Of a DNA stretch of 14,209 bases, positions 1-6,832 are shown in pieces. The DNA comes from an uncultured Planctomycetaceae bacterium (GTDB lineage Bacteria; Planctomycetota; Phycisphaerae; UBA1845; UTPLA1), in contig CALLKH010000526.1 of assembly GCA_938008425.1 (NCBI GenBank), positions 1 to 14,209 on the forward strand, in the 5' to 3' direction. Position 1 is the first letter of the stretch; the number at the start of each line of letters is the position of its first letter. The position numbers and the translations under genes are program-made. Under the pieces are notes generated by a model. That model ran no database searches. It was not told where the DNA came from and saw nothing but the letters and a program-made list of their open reading frames with translations.

Positions 1-68
1 GTTTCGACCGTCGCGCCGCCCTCGCCTGCGCAACCCTCCTCGCGAAACAATTCCGGGCTCAAAGGTGA
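1..68 (+). CDS. 3' end of an upstream gene (partial)
   Basis: The third forward frame is open from the left edge and ends at TGA 66-68, reading FDRRAALACATLLAKQFRAQR. The short Ala/Arg-rich helix-like tail resembles the C-terminus of many glycosyltransferases, which would suit a neighbour of a sugar-kinase-like gene, but about 21 residues do not allow a family call. The other two forward frames are also open: one ends at TGA 80-82 and one runs into the next gene, so the frame choice is uncertain. I prefer this one because the sequence just before position 68 can serve as the ribosome binding site of the gene at 79. Confidence 0.3.
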   Translation, partial: FDRRAALACATLLAKQFRAQR

Positions 69-78
69 ATCCGCGTCC

Positions 79-1893
79 ATGACACGAACCGTGTCCATGC
101 ACCCCGCGATCCAAGGGGCGCCCAACGCTGTCATTGAGTCGTTCGTGCTGAAGGGTTACCGATGGCGCGTGGCGCGGGACCATGCCGCGGACATTCAGTC
201 CGCAAACATCGACTGGCTGAATCTGGCCTCCTTTTCGGGCGCGACGCTGATCAAGCGGAACAGCCGCCGCGACGTCTGGCAGGTTCGCTGCGGCGATCGC
301 AACTACTTCGTGAAGACTTACGACCCCAGCGATCCGCTGGTAAAGATCAAATCACTCTTGCGCGGTCCGACAGCCGAATGCGAGTGGAATGTGGGGCTCT
401 ATGCCGCCTCCCACGGCATCCCAGCGGTCATGCCGGTCGCGACGGCCGTCACGGGTTTTCGGGGGGTGTCGGGTCCTTCGCTGCTCATCACCGAGGCGGT
501 GCCGGATGTTGAGCCCCTGAATCAGTACTGGCTCAGCGTGCGCGACGATCGCCACCGCGCGAATCTTCTGTCCGAGGCGCTCGCGCGGCTCATCGCCCGG
601 GCACATCAGTGCGGTTTTCGTCATGGCGACATGCACCCCGGCAACATTCTTGTCCGCCCGGCGGGTCGCGTCGGCGAGGTTTTGTTCGTCGATCTTCACG
701 ACGTTCAAATCGGGCGATCGGTGTCGCTCGGTGATGCGGTCGCGAATCTCGCGCAGCTGCACCAGTGGTTCCGCCGAAATTCGCCGCTGTCGCGCCGGCG
801 GAAGTTTCTTGAGCAATACCTCGGCTACCGCAATCGATTCGCACAGGCCAGTCCGCTGGCGCGAAACTTTGACATCACGCCGCGCGGGCTGATCGAACTG
901 CTGTCGGTCAAGGCAGACGTGCATGCCAACCGGCTCTGGTCCAAGCGGGATCGGCGGTCGCTTCGCAGCGGAAGCTATTTCAATCGTGTTCGGCCGGCAC
1001 CGGGATGGCGCGGCCATGTGCTGCTCAAGAGCAAGCATCCGCCGGCCGGTGCGCAGGCGGCGAAAATTGAGTACTCGCGTGGGGAATGGAAGGAGTGGCT
1101 CAAATCGCCGCTCGACTGGATTGATGCGTCGAAGCATCAACTGATCAAGGACTCGCACACCGCGACGATCGTCAAGGCCACGCTTCCCACGACGGAGGGA
1201 CCGGCCGAGGTGATCGTCAAACGGCCGCTCGCCCGAAACTTCATTAAACGACTCGCACAGACCTTCGGCCGGTCGAGAAACATGCGGGCGTGGCGCATGG
1301 CAAACCGGCTTCTGAATCGAGGTCTGCCGGTTGCGCAGCCGCTGGCCATTGTTGAGCGGTTCGCCCTCGGCGTCTTTCGAACGGATTCGATCGGATTCAC
1401 GGACTACATCCCCGGTTCGATCGATATCGAGACGTTTCTGACGCGCGATTTGAGCAAGGTACCGTCATCGGATCGGCGGCGCGTGAAGGACCAGTTGATT
1501 GAAGCGCTCGTCAGGATCATCCGAACGTTTCATGATCGCGGCTTCGCGCATCGTGATTTGAAGGCCGGCAATCTTCTGCTGAACTGGTCGCCGCCGTACG
1601 ACACGCCGCCGCGGCTGACGTTCATCGACATGGACGGCATCAGCCACGTGCGTCGCGCGACGCCGAATCACCGCAACAGGGCGATCGTGCGACTGTGCGT
1701 CAGCGTGCTGAACAGCCCGCTCTGTTCACGCACCGATCTGCTTCGATTCCTCAAGCGGGACATGATCGGCTTCGGCCGCACGGATGCCAGGTGGAAGGAT
1801 CGCTGGCGCGAGTGCGAAGCGCTCGTCCGAGCGAAGAATGTTCGAAAGGCCAGTCGGCGGCAGTGGAAGCTTGATCACTACGGCCGGGAATGA
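79..1893 (+). CDS. Two-domain lipopolysaccharide-kinase-like (WaaP/InaA/KdkA) protein
   Basis: This 604-residue cytoplasmic protein holds two complete kinase-like halves. Half one (about 55-260) has YFVK Lys79, an EW pair at 102-103, the catalytic loop HGDMHPGN at 182-189 and a DLHD metal motif at 205-208. Half two (about 355-565) has VIVK Lys381, HRDLKAGN at 491-498 and DMDG at 517-520. The HGD/HRD plus GN pattern is that of the WaaP/InaA/KdkA sugar-kinase clan, whose members phosphorylate lipid A-core heptose or Kdo; the actual substrate here is unknown. Aligning the halves by GIPAVMP and GLPVAQP puts Ala404 opposite Glu102, so the second half may lack the usual helix-C glutamate. No signal peptide or membrane segment is visible. 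ATG 79 follows a GGTGA at 64-68. The frame is open to the left edge, so an earlier start cannot be excluded. Family members are usually one domain, so this is a fusion or internal duplication. Confidence 0.85.
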   Translation: MTRTVSMHPAIQGAPNAVIESFVLKGYRWRVARDHAADIQSANIDWLNLASFSGATLIKRNSRRDVWQVRCGDRNYFVKTYDPSDPLVKIKSLLRGPTAECEWNVGLYAASHGIPAVMPVATAVTGFRGVSGPSLLITEAVPDVEPLNQYWLSVRDDRHRANLLSEALARLIARAHQCGFRHGDMHPGNILVRPAGRVGEVLFVDLHDVQIGRSVSLGDAVANLAQLHQWFRRNSPLSRRRKFLEQYLGYRNRFAQASPLARNFDITPRGLIELLSVKADVHANRLWSKRDRRSLRSGSYFNRVRPAPGWRGHVLLKSKHPPAGAQAAKIEYSRGEWKEWLKSPLDWIDASKHQLIKDSHTATIVKATLPTTEGPAEVIVKRPLARNFIKRLAQTFGRSRNMRAWRMANRLLNRGLPVAQPLAIVERFALGVFRTDSIGFTDYIPGSIDIETFLTRDLSKVPSSDRRRVKDQLIEALVRIIRTFHDRGFAHRDLKAGNLLLNWSPPYDTPPRLTFIDMDGISHVRRATPNHRNRAIVRLCVSVLNSPLCSRTDLLRFLKRDMIGFGRTDARWKDRWRECEALVRAKNVRKASRRQWKLDHYGRE

Positions 1894-1941
1894 TGCCGGG
1901 CTTCATTCGCCCTGTGCGCCGAACCCGCTGGACGGACGCCC

Positions 1942-2976
1942 ATGGATGCCGACATTCCGACACCAGACGCGCCGGCGACGCCGCGCCGCAGTTCGTGGTG
2001 GTTCTACCTTTCGATCGCCGTCCTGGTTGGACTTTTCGTGATCGTCGTCGCTGATCGAAAACGAATTCGTGCAGCGTGGTGGGCCTATCGCCTTTCGCAA
2101 GCCGCGGATCTCCAGGATCGCGGGTATTATCTCGCACTTCTGTCCGGAGACGATGTCACCGCAACGATCGGCTATCAGTATCTCTCCGATCAACCGGATG
2201 CCGATCTTCGCTGTCTTGCGGTCTACCTGATGCAATCGTGCGAGACGGCGGAGTCCACCGGTGAAATGGGGCTTCTGCTCGATGATGCCGATCAGGCGGT
2301 GCGCAATGCGGCGGCCGTCGGACTTGCGTTCAGAGGCGATCGATACGGCGCAATGGCCGTGCTCAAACGGACGCTGCAGGATACACATTCACCGCGGGCG
2401 TCGGCCGCGGCGGCGGCGGGGCTCGGACGGTTCAGTGCAACGTTGTCGTGTCCGCTCCTGGTGAAGGCAGTTCGGGAGCATCCATCGGCGCTGGTTCGAG
2501 CGCAGGCGGTGGAATCACTGGGCTCATTGATTCAGTCGATTGACGAATCGAGAATGAACTCGTCCATTTCTGGGACGGATGCTGAAGGACCCAACGCGGA
2601 CTCGGCTTCAGAGGTCCGCCGGACGCCGGAGGATTGCGACATTGTCCTGGCACTCGTTGAGGCGATGGATGACCGGGCGACGTTTGATGGCGACTTGGCC
2701 GTCGAGCGGGAGATTCAATCCGCGGCGGCATTCGCAACGGCGTCTGGCCGGCCGGCAGATGCAAACGGGCGTGCTCGATCCGGGAAGGACCGGTCGGTCG
2801 GCGATATCGCGGCAGGTGTGCTGTCCGACTTGCTCGGGCGGGAGATCCTGTCTAACGCGGCCGGAGCGGCGGCTGAGCGTCAAACGCTGATCGACGAATG
2901 CCGCGCCGAATATGCCCGTCGGATGGCGTCACGTCGCCTGAATCCCATCGATGGCGCGCCGTCGCGCGGCGACTAA
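1942..2976 (+). CDS. Membrane-anchored HEAT-repeat protein
   Basis: The protein has 344 residues. A short Pro-rich N-terminus is followed by one hydrophobic segment at about 19-37 (WWFYLSIAVLVGLFVIVV) and then a basic stretch (DRKRIR). Residues about 50-200 form Ala/Leu-rich helix pairs of HEAT type: DADLRCLAVYLM at 87-97, DQAVRNAAAVGLAFRGD at 117-133, SPRASAAAAAGLGRF at 150-164 and SALVRAQAVESLGSL at 182-196. The C-terminal third (about 200-344) is Ser/Asp/Ala-rich, contains another possible helix pair at 231-265, and matches nothing I recognise. HEAT repeats normally act as protein-binding scaffolds; no catalytic motif is visible. The start lies 48 bases after the double-kinase stop on the same strand, so co-transcription is likely, though the ribosome binding site is weak. 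The TAA at 2974-2976 overlaps the stop of the convergent gene. Confidence 0.75.
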   Translation: MDADIPTPDAPATPRRSSWWFYLSIAVLVGLFVIVVADRKRIRAAWWAYRLSQAADLQDRGYYLALLSGDDVTATIGYQYLSDQPDADLRCLAVYLMQSCETAESTGEMGLLLDDADQAVRNAAAVGLAFRGDRYGAMAVLKRTLQDTHSPRASAAAAAGLGRFSATLSCPLLVKAVREHPSALVRAQAVESLGSLIQSIDESRMNSSISGTDAEGPNADSASEVRRTPEDCDIVLALVEAMDDRATFDGDLAVEREIQSAAAFATASGRPADANGRARSGKDRSVGDIAAGVLSDLLGREILSNAAGAAAERQTLIDECRAEYARRMASRRLNPIDGAPSRGD

Positions 2977-3278
2977 TCGACGATGACATCTTCCAGCGCC
3001 GAGCAACTGATCACGACGTCAGTAAACACGAAGATCGTCTTTCTGTTGGGCTGGATGCCGTTGAGTCTGGCTTCGCGCACGTAGACCTCCTTGGACATGT
3101 GCCCCTCGGTGCGGTCTCGAATATCGGCGTCGTCGAGCCAGTAGCCCTCGGGACGAATCTCTTTGAGGGTGCCGAGAAACGTGATCGGTCCGGCGGTATC
3201 GAAGACGACCTCGCGGCCGATGAGGCGACTGAGCCCGGCGGCGGGGTCCGTGTTCGTGGAAATGTGTTCGTTTGACAC
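2973..3278 (-). CDS. Small Sm-like (LSm/Hfq-type fold) conserved protein
   Basis: From the GTG at 3278 the product is a 101-residue soluble protein. Residues 19-53 (LIGREVVFD, then FLGTLKEI and YWLDDADI) have the spacing of an Sm1 motif: L-G-x-x-V, then a G-x-L strand and a strand ending in an Asp/Ala turn. Residues about 80-98 (KTIFVFTDVVI, SALEDV) would form the Sm2-like strands. A charged stretch at 54-75 (RDRTEGHMSKEVYVREARLNG) lies between. I associate this layout with a small family of unknown function in planctomycetes; the fold call is inference and RNA binding is unproven. GTG 3278 is chosen over the in-frame TTG at 3299 because GAGGG lies six bases before it. The TAG at 2973-2975 overlaps the TAA of the convergent HEAT gene, leaving no room for a terminator. 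Confidence 0.65.
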   Translation of the reverse strand: MSNEHISTNTDPAAGLSRLIGREVVFDTAGPITFLGTLKEIRPEGYWLDDADIRDRTEGHMSKEVYVREARLNGIQPNRKTIFVFTDVVISCSALEDVIVD

Positions 3279-3284
3279 GATCTG

Positions 3285-3289
3285 CCCTC
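3285..3289 (-). promoter_or_regulatory. Ribosome binding site that sets a GTG start
   Basis: On the - strand, GAGGG is separated by six bases (CAGATC) from GTG at 3278-3276. No comparable motif precedes the in-frame TTG at 3299, so GTG is the better start for the small Sm-like protein. Confidence 0.55.
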
Positions 3290-3312
3290 GTTGGTGCAAG
3301 GCGGCCCCGGTT

Positions 3313-3341
3313 GTTTCGGACGCTCGTCAGTCGCCCGAAAC
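3313..3341. repeat. Inverted repeat upstream of the Sm-like gene
   Basis: GTTTCGG at 3313-3319 and CCGAAAC at 3335-3341 are perfect inverse complements. After one A-C mismatch (3320/3334) two more pairs (CG/CG) continue the dyad. The arms are centred about 22 bases apart, roughly two helical turns. The repeat lies 35 to 63 bases upstream of the GTG start at 3278, between two divergent genes. It could be a protein-binding operator or a hairpin in the leader RNA. There is no T-tract, so a terminator is unlikely. Confidence 0.4.
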
Positions 3342-3419
3342 GGTCGATGGCGGCCGGTTTCAAGGTAGTTTATGCCCCGGATCGGTCCGATGACACGGGT
3401 CGGGCGATGAATCCGGGTG

Positions 3420-3425
3420 TATAAT
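3420..3425 (+). promoter_or_regulatory. Possible -10 element (TATAAT)
   Basis: A perfect TATAAT lies 91 bases before the ATG at 3517, with TG directly in front of it. At 17 bases upstream there is no good -35 (GGGTCG). ATGACA at 3390-3395 is 24 bases away, too far for a normal spacer. In GC-rich intergenic DNA the hexamer stands out, but it remains a candidate promoter only. Confidence 0.3.
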
Positions 3426-3516
3426 AGGTCTGTGAATCGTTGCGCCGCGTACACCGACCGGCCGCCTGGACCACGGGCGCTGCTGATCGGCCGTCGAAGA
3501 GGAGTGACACGGGCGA

Positions 3517-4506
3517 ATGTTTGATAAACGAAAAATCCGTTCGGTGATTCTCTGTTCCATCGCGACTGGAATCGTTGCCGGTCTGGCTTCGCTGGCGGAT
3601 GTCGGCCTATGTGGGGACTGGTGCTGTGCGCCGGGGTCCGCGCGCGTCGGGGGGATGATTCAAAGTGCGACGGCGCAGGAGCCCACATCGAAGCCGGCCA
3701 TCGATGACGACGACGACGACACGCCGGCGGACCCGCCGCCGACGAAGACGCTGACACCCGAGCAGATCAGCCGTATCCGGTACATGGAACTCAACGCGAT
3801 GCGAAAGCGCGATCTCGGTCCGGATCATGTCACCGTCAAGATCTCGAAGGACACGATCGATGAGTTTCTGCTTTCGATGGAGGGCCACGAGGACTTTCGC
3901 GGCAAGAAGGCCCGTCGGGCGTTTCTGAAGATGACGCCGCCGCAGAAGCTCGATGTGATCGCCCGCTACAAGGGTACGGACTATGCGGACAAGGTGATGA
4001 TCGAGTCCGATCCGGACATTTTCGTCGAGTTTCGCAGGACGGTGCTGCCGCAGGTCATTCGCGGCTGTGCGACAAGCGGCTGCCACCTTTCAACCAATCG
4101 CGATGTGCCGGCGTTCGGATTCATCGGCGCGAAGCGAAATGAGCAGGCAGTTTATACAAACTTCCTGCTGCTCAATGATCTCACCGTGGGGAGCCACCGG
4201 GTCATCGATCGCAGCAAGCCGGATGAGTCGCTGCTGCTCACCTACCTGCTGCCGCGCTCGGAGGTTGCGCCGGAGTTGCGACATCCGGGCGACGTCGAAT
4301 ACAAGCCGATCTATCGCGCGCGAACACACCCGCGTTACAGACTGATCAAGAAGTGGATCGAATCGTTGAAGCATCCGGCGGAGGACTACGGCGTTCACAT
4401 CATTGAGCCGAAGCCGCCGATTCTCGATGCCGACGATTCCGATGGCGACGATCCCGACGACGGTACGCCGAAGGGCGACAAACCGGCCGGCGATTCGCAG
4501 CCCTAG
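3517..4506 (+). CDS. Secreted CX4CH haem-motif protein, planctomycete cytochrome c-like
   Basis: The protein has 329 residues. The N-terminus (KRK, then a hydrophobic stretch from about 9 to 27) looks like a signal peptide; the exact cleavage site is unclear, with an ATAQEP site near 53. An Asp run at 63-68 and a Pro-rich linker follow. The core (about 80-290) contains GCATSGCH at 183-190, a CX4CH motif rather than the common CXXCH. Around it are VEFRRTVLPQVIRGC, KPDESLLLTYLL and RLIKKWIESL, matching the outline of planctomycete cytochrome c domains, which have a haem motif, a KPxxSLLL segment and a closing WI helix. The tail (303-329) is acidic and disordered. I infer a single covalent haem and an extracytoplasmic electron-transfer or binding role; no partner is encoded nearby. 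AAGAGGAG at 3497-3504 precedes the ATG by 12 bases, a long spacing. Confidence 0.7.
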   Translation: MFDKRKIRSVILCSIATGIVAGLASLADVGLCGDWCCAPGSARVGGMIQSATAQEPTSKPAIDDDDDDTPADPPPTKTLTPEQISRIRYMELNAMRKRDLGPDHVTVKISKDTIDEFLLSMEGHEDFRGKKARRAFLKMTPPQKLDVIARYKGTDYADKVMIESDPDIFVEFRRTVLPQVIRGCATSGCHLSTNRDVPAFGFIGAKRNEQAVYTNFLLLNDLTVGSHRVIDRSKPDESLLLTYLLPRSEVAPELRHPGDVEYKPIYRARTHPRYRLIKKWIESLKHPAEDYGVHIIEPKPPILDADDSDGDDPDDGTPKGDKPAGDSQP

Positions 4507-4519
4507 GGAATGACCCGCT

Positions 4520-4533
4520 CGCGCGCGCGCGCG
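4520..4533. repeat. (CG)7 dinucleotide run
   Basis: Seven CG steps lie in the 105-base gap between convergent genes ending at 4506 and 4612. Alternating CG can adopt left-handed Z-DNA under negative supercoiling, which would fit between convergent transcripts, but this may be simple slippage. No hairpin terminator is visible in this gap. Confidence 0.6.
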
Positions 4534-4611
4534 ATCTGATTTACCTTCAATCTGCCGGAATGAGACTTGATGCTGGTCGAACTTGAGGCGGTTGTTCGCT
4601 GACTCGCGCGT

Positions 4612-6522
4612 TCAGCCTTCGCTGATCACGTTCTCGCGCGGCGGCACATCCTTTTCATCCGCGGGCGCCGCCTGCGTCGTGGACGTGTTTCCCGCATCGG
4701 CGTGGTAGAGCAGATGCGAAACAGGCTGAGACGTCGGACCGGCGGGAGTGGGCGGTTCGGCCGGCTGAGTTGTCGCGGGCATCGTCGTCGGCCGTGCGGG
4801 CGCAGGATTGGGAATCTGCGGGTTCAACGCCTGCCCGGCGAACCTTCCAATGTAATCCAGAAAATCCGGGGTTTTGCCTTTTGAGACCTCAGTCGACGCG
4901 ATGGGCTGTGACTCAAGCGAACTCAGCGGCGGGGGACTCATCCCGAGGTTCTGCTCAATCTCCGCGAATTTGCTGGGGGGGCGATCGCGCGATTCGGGAA
5001 CGAGGTCGCTGAGGCCTTTCACAATCTCCTTACCCGCCTTGTCGGTGCGCCCGGCGAAGACGTCGGACGTCAACTCCACGGCGGCCGCGACCTCTTGCGG
5101 AATGCCCCCGAGAGATTTCACGTACTCTAACTGCGCCCGGGCCTTGTTTCGTTCGCGTTCGAAATCAAGCCGCTCCTGTTCGAGCTGTTGTTTCTGCAAT
5201 GCGAGGCTCTCTCTCTTGGCCTCATTGTCCCGCATCTGCTGCTTCAACTCCTGCGAATGCTGCTTCAATTCGCGTGAGTAGTGGCGGATGATGCTGGTGG
5301 TTGTGACCGCGATCACGAGGAGGGCCGCCACTCCCGCCATCGCCTTGCGATACTTCCAGAGCGTCTTGTTCAGCAGATAGATCGCCGTGACCGGCTTGAC
5401 CGAAATCGGTTCACCGGCCAGGAACTTTTCGACGTCCGACTGAAAGATGTCCAGCGACTGGTAGCGGCGATCCTTGTTCTTCTCGAGCGCCTTCATCACG
5501 ATCGCGGAGAGTTCGCCGTTGATCTTTCGATCAATCGTGCTTGGCGATGGGGGCTCGGCATTTGCGATGTTCTCAAGAATCTTGCCCATCGACACGTTCG
5601 TGGCATACGGCATCTTGCCGGTCAGCGCTTCATAAAGAACGACGCCAAGCGAGTAAATGTCCGTGCGCGTGTCGATGGCGCTTGGGTCGCCCGCAGCCTG
5701 CTCCGGCGACATGTACGCCGGTGTTCCGACGATCTGCGCCGACACCGACATGTTCACGTCGATCAGCGTGCTGGCCTTGGCCAGGCCGAAATCCAGAATG
5801 TGCGGTTCGCCGTCTGCATCGACCAGCACGTTCGTCGGCTTCAGGTCCCGGTGCATGACGCCGCGAACGTGGGCGTGCCGTACCGCCTGGCAGATCTTGA
5901 TGAAGATGCGCAGTTTCTGATCAAGGCTCGGCCGCTTGCCGGCCAGATAATCCGTAAGCGACTGGCCGCGAATGTACGCCATGGCGTAGTACAGGCGCCC
6001 GTCGGACTTGCCGCTGTCGTAGATCGGGATGATGTTCGAGTGGCGAAGCTGGGCCGCGACCTCGATCTCGCGTTCGAATCGCTTTCTCGACTGATCGGAA
6101 GCAAGCGGCCCTTCGAGCAGAACCTTCAGGGCGACCTGGCGCTTGGTCGAGATCTGCGTCGCCTTGTAGACCACGCCCATTCCGCCGCGGCCGATCATGC
6201 GGTGAATCTCGTAGCCCTCGATCGCCGGGAACTGGTGTGCGGAGGAGGCTGTGAATTCCGCCGAGCTGCCCTTTGCCTCAATGGTCTCGTCACCGGGAAG
6301 CGTCACGGCGCCGGATGAGCCGATCTTTGCGATGAGGTCGAGGCCGCTTAAATGGTCGCGCAATTCATCCGCCACCTCGGGATGCAGCGCGAGGAACTCC
6401 TCCTTGGAGAGCACTTCACCCCGTTCTCGCCGATCAAAATACTCGTTGATCAGCGCGCCGAGACGCTCATCGTGGGCGTCGGGGCTATTGGGGTCAGGCG
6501 GAATGGGATTCTCGGACTTCAT
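4612..6522 (-). CDS. Transmembrane Ser/Thr protein kinase (PknB-like)
   Basis: The protein has 636 residues. Residues about 20-65 form the helical N-terminal segment often seen in planctomycete kinases (ALINEYFDRRERGE, then LALHPEVADELRDHL). The kinase domain (about 104-370) is complete: glycine loop GRGGMGVVYK 111-120, Lys133, helix-C Glu152, HRDLKPTN 224-231, DFG 244-246, and GTPAYMSPE 266-274 with SPE for APE. One membrane segment lies at about 393-411. Outside it come a charged coiled coil (about 415-467, Gln/Glu/Lys-rich) and a Pro/Thr-rich tail (about 570-600). No PASTA, WD40, TPR or other known sensor domain is visible. The gene is divergent from a sigma factor, an arrangement typical of the phylum, and might control it by phosphorylation; that is inference. 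ATG 6522 has only AGGA directly against it, while a strong AGGAGG (6545-6550 on this strand) is 22 bases away, so translation initiation may be weak. Confidence 0.93.
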   Translation of the reverse strand: MKSENPIPPDPNSPDAHDERLGALINEYFDRRERGEVLSKEEFLALHPEVADELRDHLSGLDLIAKIGSSGAVTLPGDETIEAKGSSAEFTASSAHQFPAIEGYEIHRMIGRGGMGVVYKATQISTKRQVALKVLLEGPLASDQSRKRFEREIEVAAQLRHSNIIPIYDSGKSDGRLYYAMAYIRGQSLTDYLAGKRPSLDQKLRIFIKICQAVRHAHVRGVMHRDLKPTNVLVDADGEPHILDFGLAKASTLIDVNMSVSAQIVGTPAYMSPEQAAGDPSAIDTRTDIYSLGVVLYEALTGKMPYATNVSMGKILENIANAEPPSPSTIDRKINGELSAIVMKALEKNKDRRYQSLDIFQSDVEKFLAGEPISVKPVTAIYLLNKTLWKYRKAMAGVAALLVIAVTTTSIIRHYSRELKQHSQELKQQMRDNEAKRESLALQKQQLEQERLDFERERNKARAQLEYVKSLGGIPQEVAAAVELTSDVFAGRTDKAGKEIVKGLSDLVPESRDRPPSKFAEIEQNLGMSPPPLSSLESQPIASTEVSKGKTPDFLDYIGRFAGQALNPQIPNPAPARPTTMPATTQPAEPPTPAGPTSQPVSHLLYHADAGNTSTTQAAPADEKDVPPRENVISEG

Positions 6523-6832
6523 TCCTGCTTGCGCGTCGCGCCGGCCTCCTGGGAAACGGGAATCCTTGGATCCGAGATCATCCGATCGGGCGGAGATATT
6601 GGGATCGGGTTCGAAGGGTGGATCACGACCCTGCGAATATCTTAGACGACTGCCGAGCCTCGGACGATCTCACAAAATAACTCTACAACCCTATTGTCTT
6701 TCGGCCGGTTAGAATTTCGGACCTCTTTTCGAGCCCCTCACCGACCGGCAATTGCTTTATTCTACAGGCAGTTGCGTGTATTGTGGCGGGTAATTCGTTC
6801 GTGAATCGGGGCTGACGCGTCCGGAGGGGCAG
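6523..6832. promoter_or_regulatory. Divergent kinase/sigma intergenic region
   Basis: These 310 bases must hold the promoters of both divergent genes. The centre (about 6670-6790) is AT-richer than the flanks. On the + strand, TTGCTT at 6752-6757 and TATTGT at 6779-6784 (with TG just before) resemble -35 and -10 boxes, but the 21-base spacer is too long, so this is only a weak candidate. On the - strand I see no convincing pair. Several GATC and GATCGG-like repeats occur at 6570-6620 without clear symmetry. No ORF with coding character is visible. Confidence 0.35.
6823..6827 (+). promoter_or_regulatory. Ribosome binding site supporting a TTG start
   Basis: GGAGG (within GGAGGGG) lies five bases before TTG 6833. 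No ATG or GTG occurs in frame before the conserved sigma region, so the TTG start is well supported. Confidence 0.7.

Noticed and set aside
352..1158. Long antisense ORF on the - strand across the double kinase
   Set aside because: Composition is Arg/His-rich with no family motifs, while the opposite frame has two complete kinase signatures; open antisense frames are expected at high GC.
5281..6318. 345-codon + strand ORF across the kinase domain
   Set aside because: It is the antisense of conserved kinase motifs (HRDLKPTN, DFG, SPE) and its translation is Arg/Asp/Val-rich with no domain.
6570..6620. Cluster of GATC/GATCGG words as an operator or replication site
   Set aside because: No consistent spacing or symmetry, and GATC/CGATCG words are common throughout this window.
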